Source: Acidobacteriota bacterium
Lineage (GTDB): Bacteria; Acidobacteriota; Terriglobia; Bryobacterales; Bryobacteraceae
Direction of reading: 5' to 3'
Assembly (NCBI GenBank): GCA_947470805.1
Contig: CANIVU010000004.1
Location: forward strand, 62,001-126,000
Length of the DNA: 64,000 bases
Position numbers and translations under genes: made by a program. Positions 24,973-33,330 of the stretch are shown here, in pieces (the stretch's first letter is position 1; every line of letters begins with the position of its first letter). The notes beneath the pieces were generated by a model. It was given only the letters and a program-made list of their open reading frames with translations, had not been told where the DNA came from and ran no database searches.

Positions 24973-26178
24973 ATGCAACGACGCGAATTCTTTACGCAGG
25001 CGACGGCGGCGGCGCCATTCTTACAGGCTTCCCAAGTAGGCGGGCGTGGTCCGCTGAAGATTACCGACGTGAAGCTGCACCTGATCGGGGGCGGTGGCCG
25101 CAACTACTGCATCGTCCGCGTGGAGACCGATCAGGGCATCCAGGGCATCGGCGAAGCCTACTCCTGCGGCCCAGACGCGGCCATCGTCGAAGTCGTCAAG
25201 GACTTCCGCGGCTGGCTGATCGGCCAGGACCCGCGCAACATCGAACATCTTTATTCGATGATGGTGAACTTCACCCGTTTCCCCGGCGGGCTGGTGGTCA
25301 ACGCGGCCATCAGCGGCATTGAACACGCGCTGTGGGACGTAGCGGGCAAAGCGGCCGGGCTGCCGGTGTACATGTTGTTGGGCGGCAAATGTCGCGACAA
25401 AATTCGCACGTATCAAAGCGCGGGCACGCCGGAAGCGGCCAAGCGGCTGGTGGAGAAGTACGGCTACACGGCCATCAAGATGCGCCCGCAGCCGGACAAC
25501 GACAACGGCAAACCGTACAACGAAGTCACCCGCGGCGCCGCCGCCCGTGTGAAGGCGATGCGCGAAATGCTGGGTCCGGACATCGACATCGGCTGCGATA
25601 TCCACGCGCGGTTCTTTGAGGTCAGCCGTGCCGCGCGACTGGCCGCGGCCATCGCGCCGTACAACCCCATGTGGCTGGAAGAGCCCATCCGGCCGGAGAA
25701 CGAGCATGCGATGAAGAAGCTGGCCGACCGCGTGACCATCCCGCTCGCCAGCGGCGAGTGCAACTACCAGCGCCACGAGTTCCGGCGGTTATTGGAACTC
25801 GGCGCGCTCGATATCATCCAGCCCGACATCTGCCTCTGCGGCGGCCTGATGGAGATGAAGAAGATCGCGGCTATGGCCGAGGCGCACTACGTCACCGTCG
25901 CCCCCCACAACCCCATGGGCCCGGTGGCAACGGCGGTAAATGTACACTTCGCCGCGTCAACGTCGAACTTCTTCATCCTCGAATACCACCCCGACGACGA
26001 AGGCGTGCGTAAGGACGTGTTGAAGGAACCGTTGATGGTGAAGGACGGCTACATTCCGCTGCCCACCAAGCCGGGCCTGGGCATCGAGTTGAATGAAGAG
26101 GCAATTAAGAAGTATCCGCCGGTAAGCTGGCACCGCGGCTTCGCCTACCGGGCGGATGGGAGTGTGGGGTATATCTAG
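24973..26178 (+). CDS. D-galactonate dehydratase family (enolase superfamily) protein with Tat-like leader
   Basis: 401 residues. MQRREFFTQATAAAPFLQ is a Tat-like leader. Metal and acid/base residues fit the GalD group: Asp and His in GCDIHARF, Glu in WLEEPIRPEN, Glu in PLASGECNYQ and His in VAPHNPMGPVAT. Such enzymes dehydrate acid sugars. The protein is related in fold, not closely in sequence, to the enzyme at 3217-4320. Export of a dehydratase is common in Solibacter-type genomes but unusual elsewhere. Confidence 0.85.
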   Translation: MQRREFFTQATAAAPFLQASQVGGRGPLKITDVKLHLIGGGGRNYCIVRVETDQGIQGIGEAYSCGPDAAIVEVVKDFRGWLIGQDPRNIEHLYSMMVNFTRFPGGLVVNAAISGIEHALWDVAGKAAGLPVYMLLGGKCRDKIRTYQSAGTPEAAKRLVEKYGYTAIKMRPQPDNDNGKPYNEVTRGAAARVKAMREMLGPDIDIGCDIHARFFEVSRAARLAAAIAPYNPMWLEEPIRPENEHAMKKLADRVTIPLASGECNYQRHEFRRLLELGALDIIQPDICLCGGLMEMKKIAAMAEAHYVTVAPHNPMGPVATAVNVHFAASTSNFFILEYHPDDEGVRKDVLKEPLMVKDGYIPLPTKPGLGIELNEEAIKKYPPVSWHRGFAYRADGSVGYI

Positions 26179-26181
26179 GGC

Positions 26182-27831
26182 TCAACCCTTCCCGCCGGAG
26201 AATCGCATCCGGTCGCGGAACGGTAGCGAGTCTTTCACGAAATAGCGGTTGGTCCAGGAGTCGTCGGGCGTGAGCATCGGCGGCTTCGCGGACTTGCCTT
26301 TCTGCTTGGTGGCGAAGCGGAACCGGTAGTGGTCGTAGATGCGCATTACCTCGACGCCGTAGCAGTCGGCCACGTCGGTATTGCCATGGAAGACCAGATA
26401 GTTTTCATCGTTCCCGTTCGACGCCGGCACCGATAAGTTGTGCGATCCGCTGATCACAATCGGATTGTCAGAGGTGAAGTTCACCACGACAATCTTCGTG
26501 TGAATCAGGATGTTGCCCAGCTGGCCGGCCTTGCTCTCCTTGAGCCAGGACTTCTGCCAGCCCTCCAGCCCGCTCGGCAGCAAGGCCGCCGCTGTAAACA
26601 GTGCCGTGCGGTCGGCATGCACGCCGGTGATGTCGCTGGCCGTGTTTTGCACGCCGAACCGCAGAACCGGATCGTGCGCCGCGCCCAACAGTGCCGTCGT
26701 GATTTTGTCGGGAAGTTGGAATGCGGTGGCGAAGAGCAAGTCGTTTTTCGCGCGCCCGATCTGCGAGACGAAGTAGTCGAGATCGGTCTCCCCGGAGCGC
26801 GGCGAAAAGCCAATAAACATCGGCCCATCGGCGGTGGGCATGGGGTTGTTGTCCGTGTTGTGTTTACGAGTAGCGGCCGGGTCATTCCCCTCGAAGAGGA
26901 ACTCAAACAGCTCCGCATACTCGCTCGCGGCGGCGGCGTTGTTCAGCACATGGACGACATTCGCCTGCCGGTAAACGCCGTTCTCCGTAAAGTTGGTGGA
27001 CCCGCACAGCACCGCCACCGGCTTCTTTTTCCCGCCCGTAACCTTACTCAGTACGATGAACTTGTGATGGCAGATCTTGCTGGTCACACGCGCGCGCTTA
27101 ACGTCGTCGGGCAAGTGCGCCAGGTTCTCCTCATTCAGCGTGGTCTGCTCGTCGTTCTTCTTGGCGTGATAAACGACGCGCACCTGCACTCCCGCGTCGT
27201 GCGCCTTGTTGACGGCCTCCACAATATCGGCCAATTCGTACTCATAGATCGCAATATCGAGCGCGAATCCCGCCCCGGTTGCCTTGCCGATGAACCCGGT
27301 AATCTGCCCTCGAACCCCGCGCGTCAGCCAGTCCTTGGCCTCGGGCGGCAACTCCACCGTCTTCTTATCCTTCGCCTTTTTCAACGCCTCTTCCACCTCC
27401 GGGAACCGGCGCGAAAAGGCTTGGCTCGCCGCCGCCGCGCGGTTAAACAACACACTGTCGCCCTTCAAATCGGTCCCGGCGGTTTGAATCTGAACCGTTG
27501 GGCCGTCCTGAATGTCGAGCATCTTCGGCTCCCCATAAATAGGGTGCACTGTGTATTCCAGCTTCTGCCCAGGCATCACCCGGTAGTCCGACCAGCGGAA
27601 CTTCTGCACCGGCGATTGCGCGGTCGACAGCAGCGAACCCGCCGGCGCCTCCACCCCCGGGAAATGCAGCGCCGATTGTAGGAACCCCTTCTTGTCTCCC
27701 GACTTCCGTTCCACCGCAAACCCCAAGAGCCCTTTCCGGCGTTTCTCGGTCACATTAAAACCAAGCAGAACACCGGTGGAACCGGCGTACGCCTTTACGG
27801 TGATGCCATTCTCTGACTGGGTAACTCGCAT
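26182..27831 (-). CDS. Phospholipase D-like protein with two HKD motifs
   Basis: 549 residues, no signal peptide. HKD motif 1 is HHKFIVLSKVTG followed by CGSTNFTENG; motif 2 is HTKIVVVNFTSD followed by SGSHNLSVPASNGNDEN. Each has the His-x-Lys and the downstream Gly-Ser-x-Asn. An N-terminal ~150-residue region (YRVMPGQKLEYTVHPIYG) looks beta-rich and is not assigned. The PLDc superfamily covers phospholipases, nucleases and cardiolipin synthases. With no leader and no membrane segment it is probably cytoplasmic. It is convergent with the dehydratase gene, stop to stop within 4 bases. Confidence 0.82.
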   Translation of the reverse strand: MRVTQSENGITVKAYAGSTGVLLGFNVTEKRRKGLLGFAVERKSGDKKGFLQSALHFPGVEAPAGSLLSTAQSPVQKFRWSDYRVMPGQKLEYTVHPIYGEPKMLDIQDGPTVQIQTAGTDLKGDSVLFNRAAAASQAFSRRFPEVEEALKKAKDKKTVELPPEAKDWLTRGVRGQITGFIGKATGAGFALDIAIYEYELADIVEAVNKAHDAGVQVRVVYHAKKNDEQTTLNEENLAHLPDDVKRARVTSKICHHKFIVLSKVTGGKKKPVAVLCGSTNFTENGVYRQANVVHVLNNAAAASEYAELFEFLFEGNDPAATRKHNTDNNPMPTADGPMFIGFSPRSGETDLDYFVSQIGRAKNDLLFATAFQLPDKITTALLGAAHDPVLRFGVQNTASDITGVHADRTALFTAAALLPSGLEGWQKSWLKESKAGQLGNILIHTKIVVVNFTSDNPIVISGSHNLSVPASNGNDENYLVFHGNTDVADCYGVEVMRIYDHYRFRFATKQKGKSAKPPMLTPDDSWTNRYFVKDSLPFRDRMRFSGGKG

Positions 27832-27919
27832 GATTTCTCCGAATGAACTAAAGATCTAAGCGGCAGAGTGCCACAAAAAGGGACAAATTTCGAGCGGAAT
27901 CCGCACGGTGGCCGCGTGA

Positions 27920-27927
27920 TATAGAAT
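27920..27927 (+). promoter_or_regulatory. Putative extended -10 box (TATAGAAT), leaderless start
   Basis: TATAGAAT ends six bases before the ATG at 27934; no ribosome site lies between. This is the clearest of the window's leaderless-type starts. Confidence 0.45.
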
Positions 27928-27933
27928 CGTTGC

Positions 27934-29004
27934 ATGTCACGGCTGGACGGTTTCGATCGACGCGCGTTTCTGCGCTTGGGAGCCAGTGTTCCCGCGTTGG
28001 GCGGAGTGAATCTCCACAAAACAGATACCGCCTGCATCGTGTTGATGATGGTCGGCGGCCCGTCGCAACTGGACACCTTCGACATGAAGCCCGGCGCGCC
28101 CAGCGAAATCCGTGGCCCCTTCCGCCCCATCAAAACCAACGTACCCGGCATCGAGATCTCCGAGATCTTCCCCCGCACCGCGCGCCACGCCGACAAGTTC
28201 TCGCTCATCCGCTCCATGCATCACGACGGCGCCGCCGTGCACGACTCGGGCCACCACGTCATGCAAACCGGCCGCCTGTTTGAATACGACGTCGAACACC
28301 CCAGCTTCGGCTGTGTCGCCGCGAAATTCCGCGGCGGAGAAAACATCGTGCTCCCCGGCCCCATCGGCGCCACCGGCGGCAACATGCCCCACGGCGAAGG
28401 CGCGGGCTTCCTCGGCGAACAGCACAGCCCCACGCTCATGGCCTGCGAAGACGTCATCGCCCCGGCCCGCTACGGCGCCGGCCAATTCGGCAAGAGCTGC
28501 TACCAGGCCCTGCGCATGGTGGAAAAAGGCGCGCGCTTCGTCACCGTCAACATGTTCCAGACCGTCTTCGACGAACTCACCTGGGACATCCACGGCGCCC
28601 GCCCCTTCACGCCCATGTCGGCCTACCGCGACACCGTCGGCCCCATGTTCGACATGGCGTATTCCAGCCTCCTCGAAGACCTGTCCCAGACCGGTCTCCT
28701 GTCCAACACCATGGTCATCGCCATGGGCGAATTCGGTCGCACGCCCCGCATCAACGCGGCCGGCGGTCGTGATCATTGGACGCAGTGCTACACCGTCCTC
28801 GCCGGCGGCGGGCCGCTGAAGGGCGGCACCGTGATCGGCTCGAGCGACGCGATCGGCGCCGAACCGAAGGACCGCCCCGTCCACCCCGGCGAACTCGCCG
28901 CGACGATCTACAAAGGCCTCGGCATTCCGCTCCACACTGAACTGCAACCCGGCCTCGCCGTGGTCGAGCCCAACGTCCAGCCCATTCACGAGCTGTTCGC
29001 CTAG
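27934..29004 (+). CDS. DUF1501 family protein
   Basis: 356 residues, shorter than the usual 430-480. Starts MSRLDGFDRRAFLRLGA, a Tat-like leader. DUF1501 has an alkaline-phosphatase-like fold: CIVLMMVGGPSQLDTFD at the front, FSLIRSMHHDGAAVHDSGHHVMQTG, AMGEFGRTPRINAAGGRDHW near residue 270, each with Asp/His residues that could bind metal. In planctomycetes, acidobacteria and verrucomicrobia it is paired with cytochrome-domain (PSCyt) proteins, as here with the gene four bases downstream. The role is unproven, probably polysaccharide-linked. Confidence 0.85.
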   Translation: MSRLDGFDRRAFLRLGASVPALGGVNLHKTDTACIVLMMVGGPSQLDTFDMKPGAPSEIRGPFRPIKTNVPGIEISEIFPRTARHADKFSLIRSMHHDGAAVHDSGHHVMQTGRLFEYDVEHPSFGCVAAKFRGGENIVLPGPIGATGGNMPHGEGAGFLGEQHSPTLMACEDVIAPARYGAGQFGKSCYQALRMVEKGARFVTVNMFQTVFDELTWDIHGARPFTPMSAYRDTVGPMFDMAYSSLLEDLSQTGLLSNTMVIAMGEFGRTPRINAAGGRDHWTQCYTVLAGGGPLKGGTVIGSSDAIGAEPKDRPVHPGELAATIYKGLGIPLHTELQPGLAVVEPNVQPIHELFA

Positions 29005-29007
29005 CCC

Positions 29008-29649
29008 ATGCGCTGGCTGTTCGCCGTCAGCGTCCTGGTGTCGGCGCAGAGCTTCGACCGTGACCTGCAGCCCGTCTTCCGGCAGCACTGCTACGCCTGC
29101 CACGCGGCCAACGTAAAAATGGGAAGCCTGGACGTAGAGACGATGGACGGTCTGCTCCGCGGCGGCAACCGCGGCACGATCATCGTCCCCGGCAAATCGG
29201 CCGAATCGCGCCTCTATCTCACGCTCACCGGTGCGTTGGAACCGGTCATGCCGATGGGCGACGACAAGCTGACCGTCGCCGAACTTGCCGTCGTAAAGAA
29301 CTGGATCGACAACGGCGCGCGGTCCGATCCCGGCGGCCTCCTCTGGCGCGGCTCCACCATCGCCGCGGGCTACGGCGCCGAACTTCGCCTCTTCAATACC
29401 ACCGGCCAGCTCACCCGCAAAATCGCCGCGCAAGTGGGCACCGTTCGCGCCATCGCCCTCTCTGCCGACGGCACACTCGTCGCCGCCAAAGGCCCCGAAA
29501 TCCAACGAATATTCGAATCCGCCACGGGAAGGGAAGTCCCGGCGCAGCCGCTCGAATTCCACACCAGCCGCACCGCCCTTTCTCCCAACGGGCAAAGACG
29601 TGTCACGATGCGGGACGATGGAAGTGTGACCTTCGAGGATGTCCGATGA
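29008..29649 (+). CDS. Exported c-type cytochrome-domain protein with a short WD40-like tail
   Basis: 213 residues. Signal peptide (MRWLFAVSVLVSAQS), then a planctomycete-type cytochrome c domain: FRQHCYACHAANVKMG with CxxCH near residue 30, and VMPMGDDKLT with the distal Met. After VVKNWIDNGAR comes ~100 residues holding two or three beta-propeller-like segments (VRAIALSADGTLVAA; SRTALSPNGQRRVTM). Relatives usually carry a complete WD40 propeller, so this one looks shortened. Partner of the DUF1501 protein; ends in an overlap with the next gene. Confidence 0.8.
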   Translation: MRWLFAVSVLVSAQSFDRDLQPVFRQHCYACHAANVKMGSLDVETMDGLLRGGNRGTIIVPGKSAESRLYLTLTGALEPVMPMGDDKLTVAELAVVKNWIDNGARSDPGGLLWRGSTIAAGYGAELRLFNTTGQLTRKIAAQVGTVRAIALSADGTLVAAKGPEIQRIFESATGREVPAQPLEFHTSRTALSPNGQRRVTMRDDGSVTFEDVR

Positions 29650-30809
29650 ACACAAGTGAATTCTTCCGCCTGGCCGCCGAACCCGGCCAGGGCGTGCTGC
29701 GCCTTGCCCCCACCTGGGTGCCCCGCGCCATGCTCCGTCCCGGCGGCCGTCTGCGCCTCCACCCCAACGATCTCTACGCCCTCGGCGGCCACCGCGGCGG
29801 CATCGATGAACGCTGGCTCGCCTCCAACGTTGTGGCCGATAACGGCCCCGGCACCCCGCCCGACGAAGGCTTGAGTTACGTCGAATTCGAAGGCAATTGC
29901 GTCCCTCTCCGCGAGTTCACCGGCGACACCTGGCAGGTACTCTGCAAGCTGTTCGACAACGCCGTTCCCATCCCGCTCCACGTCCACCCCAGCGACGCCC
30001 AGGCCCGCCCCATGGGCAAGCGCGGCAAGCCCGAAGCCTACTACTATCCCGCCCAGTACAACGCCAACCCCGGCGCTTTTCCCTACACCTTTTTCGGCCT
30101 GCAAACACATACCTCCCGCGACGCCGTGCGCCGCTGCCTGCAGCGCTGGAGCGAAGGCGACAACGGCATCCTCAACCTCTCCCAGGCTTATAAACTAAAA
30201 CCCGGCACCGGCTGGCAAGTGGACACGAATATTCTCCACGCCCCCGGCACCATGGTCACCTACGAGCCCCAAGCCCCCTCCGATATCGGCGCGAAATTCG
30301 AATCCATGTGCGCCGGCGATCCCGTCCCCTGGGACGCCCTCAACGGCCAGATGCCGGACCCGCAGAAGAACGATCTCGACTACATCCTCTCTTGGATCGA
30401 CTTCGAAAAAAACACCGATCCCTTCTTCGCCCAGTTCAACTACCGCGAACCCATCAAGGCCAACGACAGCGACCTCCACATCGAAAAGTGGATCGTCTAC
30501 GGCAGCCCCCATTTCTCGGCGCGCGAACTCGCCATCGCCCCCGGCGCCACCGTTCGAATCGCCGACGCCCGTCCCTACGGCGCGCTCGTCGTCCAAGGCC
30601 GCGGCACCATCAACGGCCTCGACTGCGAAGTCCCCACCCTCATCCGCTTCGGCCAGATGACCGCCGACGAATTCTTCGTCACCGCAGAAGCCGCCGCCGC
30701 CGGCGTGGCCATAACGAACGCCAGCCGCACCGAACCGCTTGTGATATTGAAATGTTACGGGCCCGGACATCCCGAGGCCGAGGAGTTCATCGAATGCAAA
30801 TCGGAGTAA
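29646..30809 (+). CDS. Class I mannose-6-phosphate isomerase-like cupin protein
   Basis: 387 residues. The metal site is visible as PIPLHVHPSDAQ (two His) near residue 108, KRGKPEAYYY with Glu, and WQVDTNILHAPGT with the last His. The rest is a double beta-barrel typical of phosphomannose isomerase. It overlaps both neighbours (4 bp and 16 bp) and forms a pair with the epimerase-like gene, which suggests catabolism of a sugar through ketose intermediates. Whether the substrate is phosphorylated is not visible. Confidence 0.8.
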   Translation: MNTSEFFRLAAEPGQGVLRLAPTWVPRAMLRPGGRLRLHPNDLYALGGHRGGIDERWLASNVVADNGPGTPPDEGLSYVEFEGNCVPLREFTGDTWQVLCKLFDNAVPIPLHVHPSDAQARPMGKRGKPEAYYYPAQYNANPGAFPYTFFGLQTHTSRDAVRRCLQRWSEGDNGILNLSQAYKLKPGTGWQVDTNILHAPGTMVTYEPQAPSDIGAKFESMCAGDPVPWDALNGQMPDPQKNDLDYILSWIDFEKNTDPFFAQFNYREPIKANDSDLHIEKWIVYGSPHFSARELAIAPGATVRIADARPYGALVVQGRGTINGLDCEVPTLIRFGQMTADEFFVTAEAAAAGVAITNASRTEPLVILKCYGPGHPEAEEFIECKSE

Positions 30810-31630
30810 ACACCCTGCTCTGGACGGCCGGCTTTTCCGAAGCCCACCTGCCGCTCATCGCCAAAGCCAAAGCGCTCGGCCTGGACGGCATCGAACTGGC
30901 CACCTTCGACTTTGCCAGCTTCCCCGCCGCCGCCGCCCGCCGCGAGCTGGAAGCCCAGCAGATGCCCGGCATTCTCTGCAGCGCGCTCGTCGCCGGTATG
31001 AGCCTCGCCACGGACGACGCGGCCCTCCGCGCTCAGTCCATGGCGTTCCTCCAGGCCGGCGTCCGCGCCACCGCCGAAGCGGGCCTGTCCCTGTTCATCG
31101 GCCCGTTCTGCAGCGCCGTCGGTTACCTGCCCGGCCGCCGCCGTACGGACGAAGAGTGGAAGCGCTGTGTCGACGGCCTGCAGGAGTTAGGCCGCTACAG
31201 CGAAGGGTTCAAAGTCCGCGTCGCCGTCGAACCGCTGAACCGCTTCGAGACGTTTTTCCTCAACACCGCCGCCGACGCCCTTCGCCTCTGCGAAGAAGTC
31301 GCCCACCCAAACATCGGCGTGCTCTACGACACCTTCCACGCCAACATCGAAGAGAAAAATCAGGCCGCCGCCATCCGCCTCCTGGGCAAGCATATCTTCC
31401 ACGTCCACACCTGCGAAAACGATCGCGGCATCCCCGGCTCCGGCCCCATCGATTGGCCCGGCGTCATCGGCGCGCTGAAGGAAATCGGCTACGACGATTG
31501 GCTGGTGATCGAAAGCTTCGGCCCCGGCATCAAGGAGATCGCCGCGGCCGCCTGCATCTGGCGCGACCTCGCCGCCCAGCCCGACGACATCCCCGCCCTC
31601 GGCGCGCGGAACCTGCGGGCGTTGCTGTAG
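30794..31630 (+). CDS. Sugar isomerase/epimerase, D-tagatose/D-psicose 3-epimerase-like TIM barrel
   Basis: 278 residues from ATG 30794. TIM barrel (MQIGVNTLLWTAGF). The metal ligands follow ketose 3-epimerases: Glu in VAVEPLNRFET, Asp and His in VLYDTFHANIEE, His in HVHTCENDRGIPGSG and Glu in WLVIESFG. The GIPGSG loop is typical of D-tagatose 3-epimerase relatives. It follows the isomerase gene with a 16-bp overlap. Confidence 0.85.
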   Translation: MQIGVNTLLWTAGFSEAHLPLIAKAKALGLDGIELATFDFASFPAAAARRELEAQQMPGILCSALVAGMSLATDDAALRAQSMAFLQAGVRATAEAGLSLFIGPFCSAVGYLPGRRRTDEEWKRCVDGLQELGRYSEGFKVRVAVEPLNRFETFFLNTAADALRLCEEVAHPNIGVLYDTFHANIEEKNQAAAIRLLGKHIFHVHTCENDRGIPGSGPIDWPGVIGALKEIGYDDWLVIESFGPGIKEIAAAACIWRDLAAQPDDIPALGARNLRALL

Positions 31631-32695
31631 ATGGAACGAATCGCGACGTGGCTCGCGGCACATGCGCCCGACGTACACCGGTCGCTGTTACCGCCGCCGT
31701 CTCCGGAAAAAATCCATTGGGCGATGACGGAACTCGGCGCCGACGCCAGCCCCGCCGTTGAAGACTGGCTCCGCCGCACCGGCGGCCAGGAGTGGGCCAA
31801 TTCGCCGGACGGCGCGCTCCCGCCCTACATGCTCTTCTGCGTCGATGAGCTCGTCTGGAATACCGTCGATCTGCGCGAAGACGGCACCCTCCCGCCCCGC
31901 GCCGCCGTCGTCGCCGGCTACGATTTCGACGAGCCCGAATGCTTCCTGCTGCTCGACGCCGCCGGTATCTTCTGGAAACTCGAGAGCGGCGAAATCACCA
32001 AGGTTGCAGACAACGCCGAACAGCTCCTCGCGCAGACTCTAACAGCCCTCGAACAGGACCGCCCGCAACTCCGCGGCTGGCTGCCCAACGAACACCAGAC
32101 GATGGGCGATGGAAAACTACTGGCCGTCTACGTGGGCCTCGCCGTCGTCGGCTGTGGCGCGCTCGCGCTGGCTTGGCGTGCCGAAACCATGGCCGCCATC
32201 GGCTGCGCCGCCGTTGGCGGCGCGCTGCTCTGGTTCCTGATCCGCGCCCTGTGGCTGGAGTCCCGCGGCCGCGCCTGGAATCGCGCCGTCACCAAGGATC
32301 TCGCCACCGCCCCCGATGAACCCTGGCGCGCCAACGCCCACTGGCGCCGCAACGAAGCGTTCACCCTGGACAACGGCGCCCCACCCATCCAACTCGCCGA
32401 AGTCCCCATGCGCTTCGGCGTGGCCGCGGTCGCCACCGTCCAAACACCCGATGCCGAAGCCCGCCTGGAATCCATCCACGTCCTCACCAGCCGCTTCAAC
32501 TGCATCACCTACGTCCTCGAAGAACACACCTGCGAGTGCCGTTCCGAAGACACGCAAACCGTCATCACCCTGCTCGCCCCGGAAACCTGGCCCACGCGTC
32601 TCCCGGGCCGCTACCCCAACCGCGCCATTCTCTGGCAACTCACCCTGCTCCACAACGGCCGCGAGTATCGCTACTGGCTGCCGATTTTCGATTAA
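31631..32695 (+). CDS. Uncharacterised protein with two central membrane segments
   Basis: 354 residues, ATG directly after the preceding stop. The N-terminal ~150 residues (PAVEDWLRRTGGQEW, PPYMLFCVDELVWN, FDEPECFLLLDAAGIFWKL) weakly recall SMI1/KNR4-type or YrhA-like small domains. Residues ~158-205 hold two hydrophobic helices (LLAVYVGLAVVGCGALALAW and IGCAAVGGALLWFLIRALW). The C-terminal ~140 residues are beta-rich (RFNCITYVLEEHTCECRSED). I cannot assign a function. The stop codon overlaps that of the convergent response regulator in a shared TTAA. Confidence 0.75.
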   Translation: MERIATWLAAHAPDVHRSLLPPPSPEKIHWAMTELGADASPAVEDWLRRTGGQEWANSPDGALPPYMLFCVDELVWNTVDLREDGTLPPRAAVVAGYDFDEPECFLLLDAAGIFWKLESGEITKVADNAEQLLAQTLTALEQDRPQLRGWLPNEHQTMGDGKLLAVYVGLAVVGCGALALAWRAETMAAIGCAAVGGALLWFLIRALWLESRGRAWNRAVTKDLATAPDEPWRANAHWRRNEAFTLDNGAPPIQLAEVPMRFGVAAVATVQTPDAEARLESIHVLTSRFNCITYVLEEHTCECRSEDTQTVITLLAPETWPTRLPGRYPNRAILWQLTLLHNGREYRYWLPIFD

Positions 32696-33330
32696 TCGAT
32701 CAACCCCTTGCGCACCGCGAACCGCACCAGTTCGCTCGTCGAATGCAGGTTCAGCTTTTCCATGATCCGCCCCCGGTGCGCGTCCACCGTATAAACGCTC
32801 AGGTTCAACCCCGTGGCGATATCCTTATTCGTCTTCCCCTCGGCAATCAACTGCAGCACTTCCCGCTCTCGCGAGCTCAATAAATCCAACGGATCGGTCA
32901 CATGCTTCCGGTAGTCCGACAACACGGAATCAGAAACCGCCGGGCTCAAATACCCCTCGCCCTTGGCCACCGCCCGCACCGCCGCCAGCAGGTCCACGTC
33001 AATCGAATCTTTCAACAAATATCCGCGCGCCCCGGCTCGCAAAATCTCCCGCACATACACCGAATCCTTGTGCATGCTCAGCGCCAGAATCCGCGTATGC
33101 GGCGCCAGTTCCATAATCCGCCGCGTCGCCTCAATCCCGTTCAACTCCGGCATCGCCACGTCCATCACCACCACGTCCGGATGCAGCTGTTCGCTCATGC
33201 TAACGGCCTCGCGCCCGTTGCCCGCTTCGCCGATGATCTCCATATCGGCCTGCGCCCCCAGGATCATGCGGAACCCCTGGCGCACCACCGCGTGGTCATC
33301 GGCTAATAAGATTCGTATCTTCTTGCTCAT
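32692..33330 (-). CDS. NarL/FixJ-type response regulator
   Basis: 212 residues. Receiver: ILLADDHAVVRQGF with the acidic pair, phosphoacceptor Asp in VVVMDVAMPELNG, Lys in YLLKDSID. C-terminal LuxR helix-turn-helix: LSSREREVLQLIAEGKTNKD and LNLSVYTVDAHRGRIMEKL. It overlaps the end of the kinase gene by 35 bp, a tight two-component pair. It probably binds near its own operon; see the palindrome at 34661. Confidence 0.92.
   Translation of the reverse strand: MSKKIRILLADDHAVVRQGFRMILGAQADMEIIGEAGNGREAVSMSEQLHPDVVVMDVAMPELNGIEATRRIMELAPHTRILALSMHKDSVYVREILRAGARGYLLKDSIDVDLLAAVRAVAKGEGYLSPAVSDSVLSDYRKHVTDPLDLLSSREREVLQLIAEGKTNKDIATGLNLSVYTVDAHRGRIMEKLNLHSTSELVRFAVRKGLID

Noticed and set aside
26182..27831. 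Phage-defence nuclease assignment for the PLD protein
   Set aside because: Two HKD motifs alone do not show defence; no helicase, kinase or other defence gene is adjacent.
27937..29655. 572-codon antisense open frame opposite DUF1501 and the cytochrome gene
   Set aside because: Its Gly/Ala/Asp/Val-rich sequence mirrors the C-ending codons of the real genes; no motif or leader.
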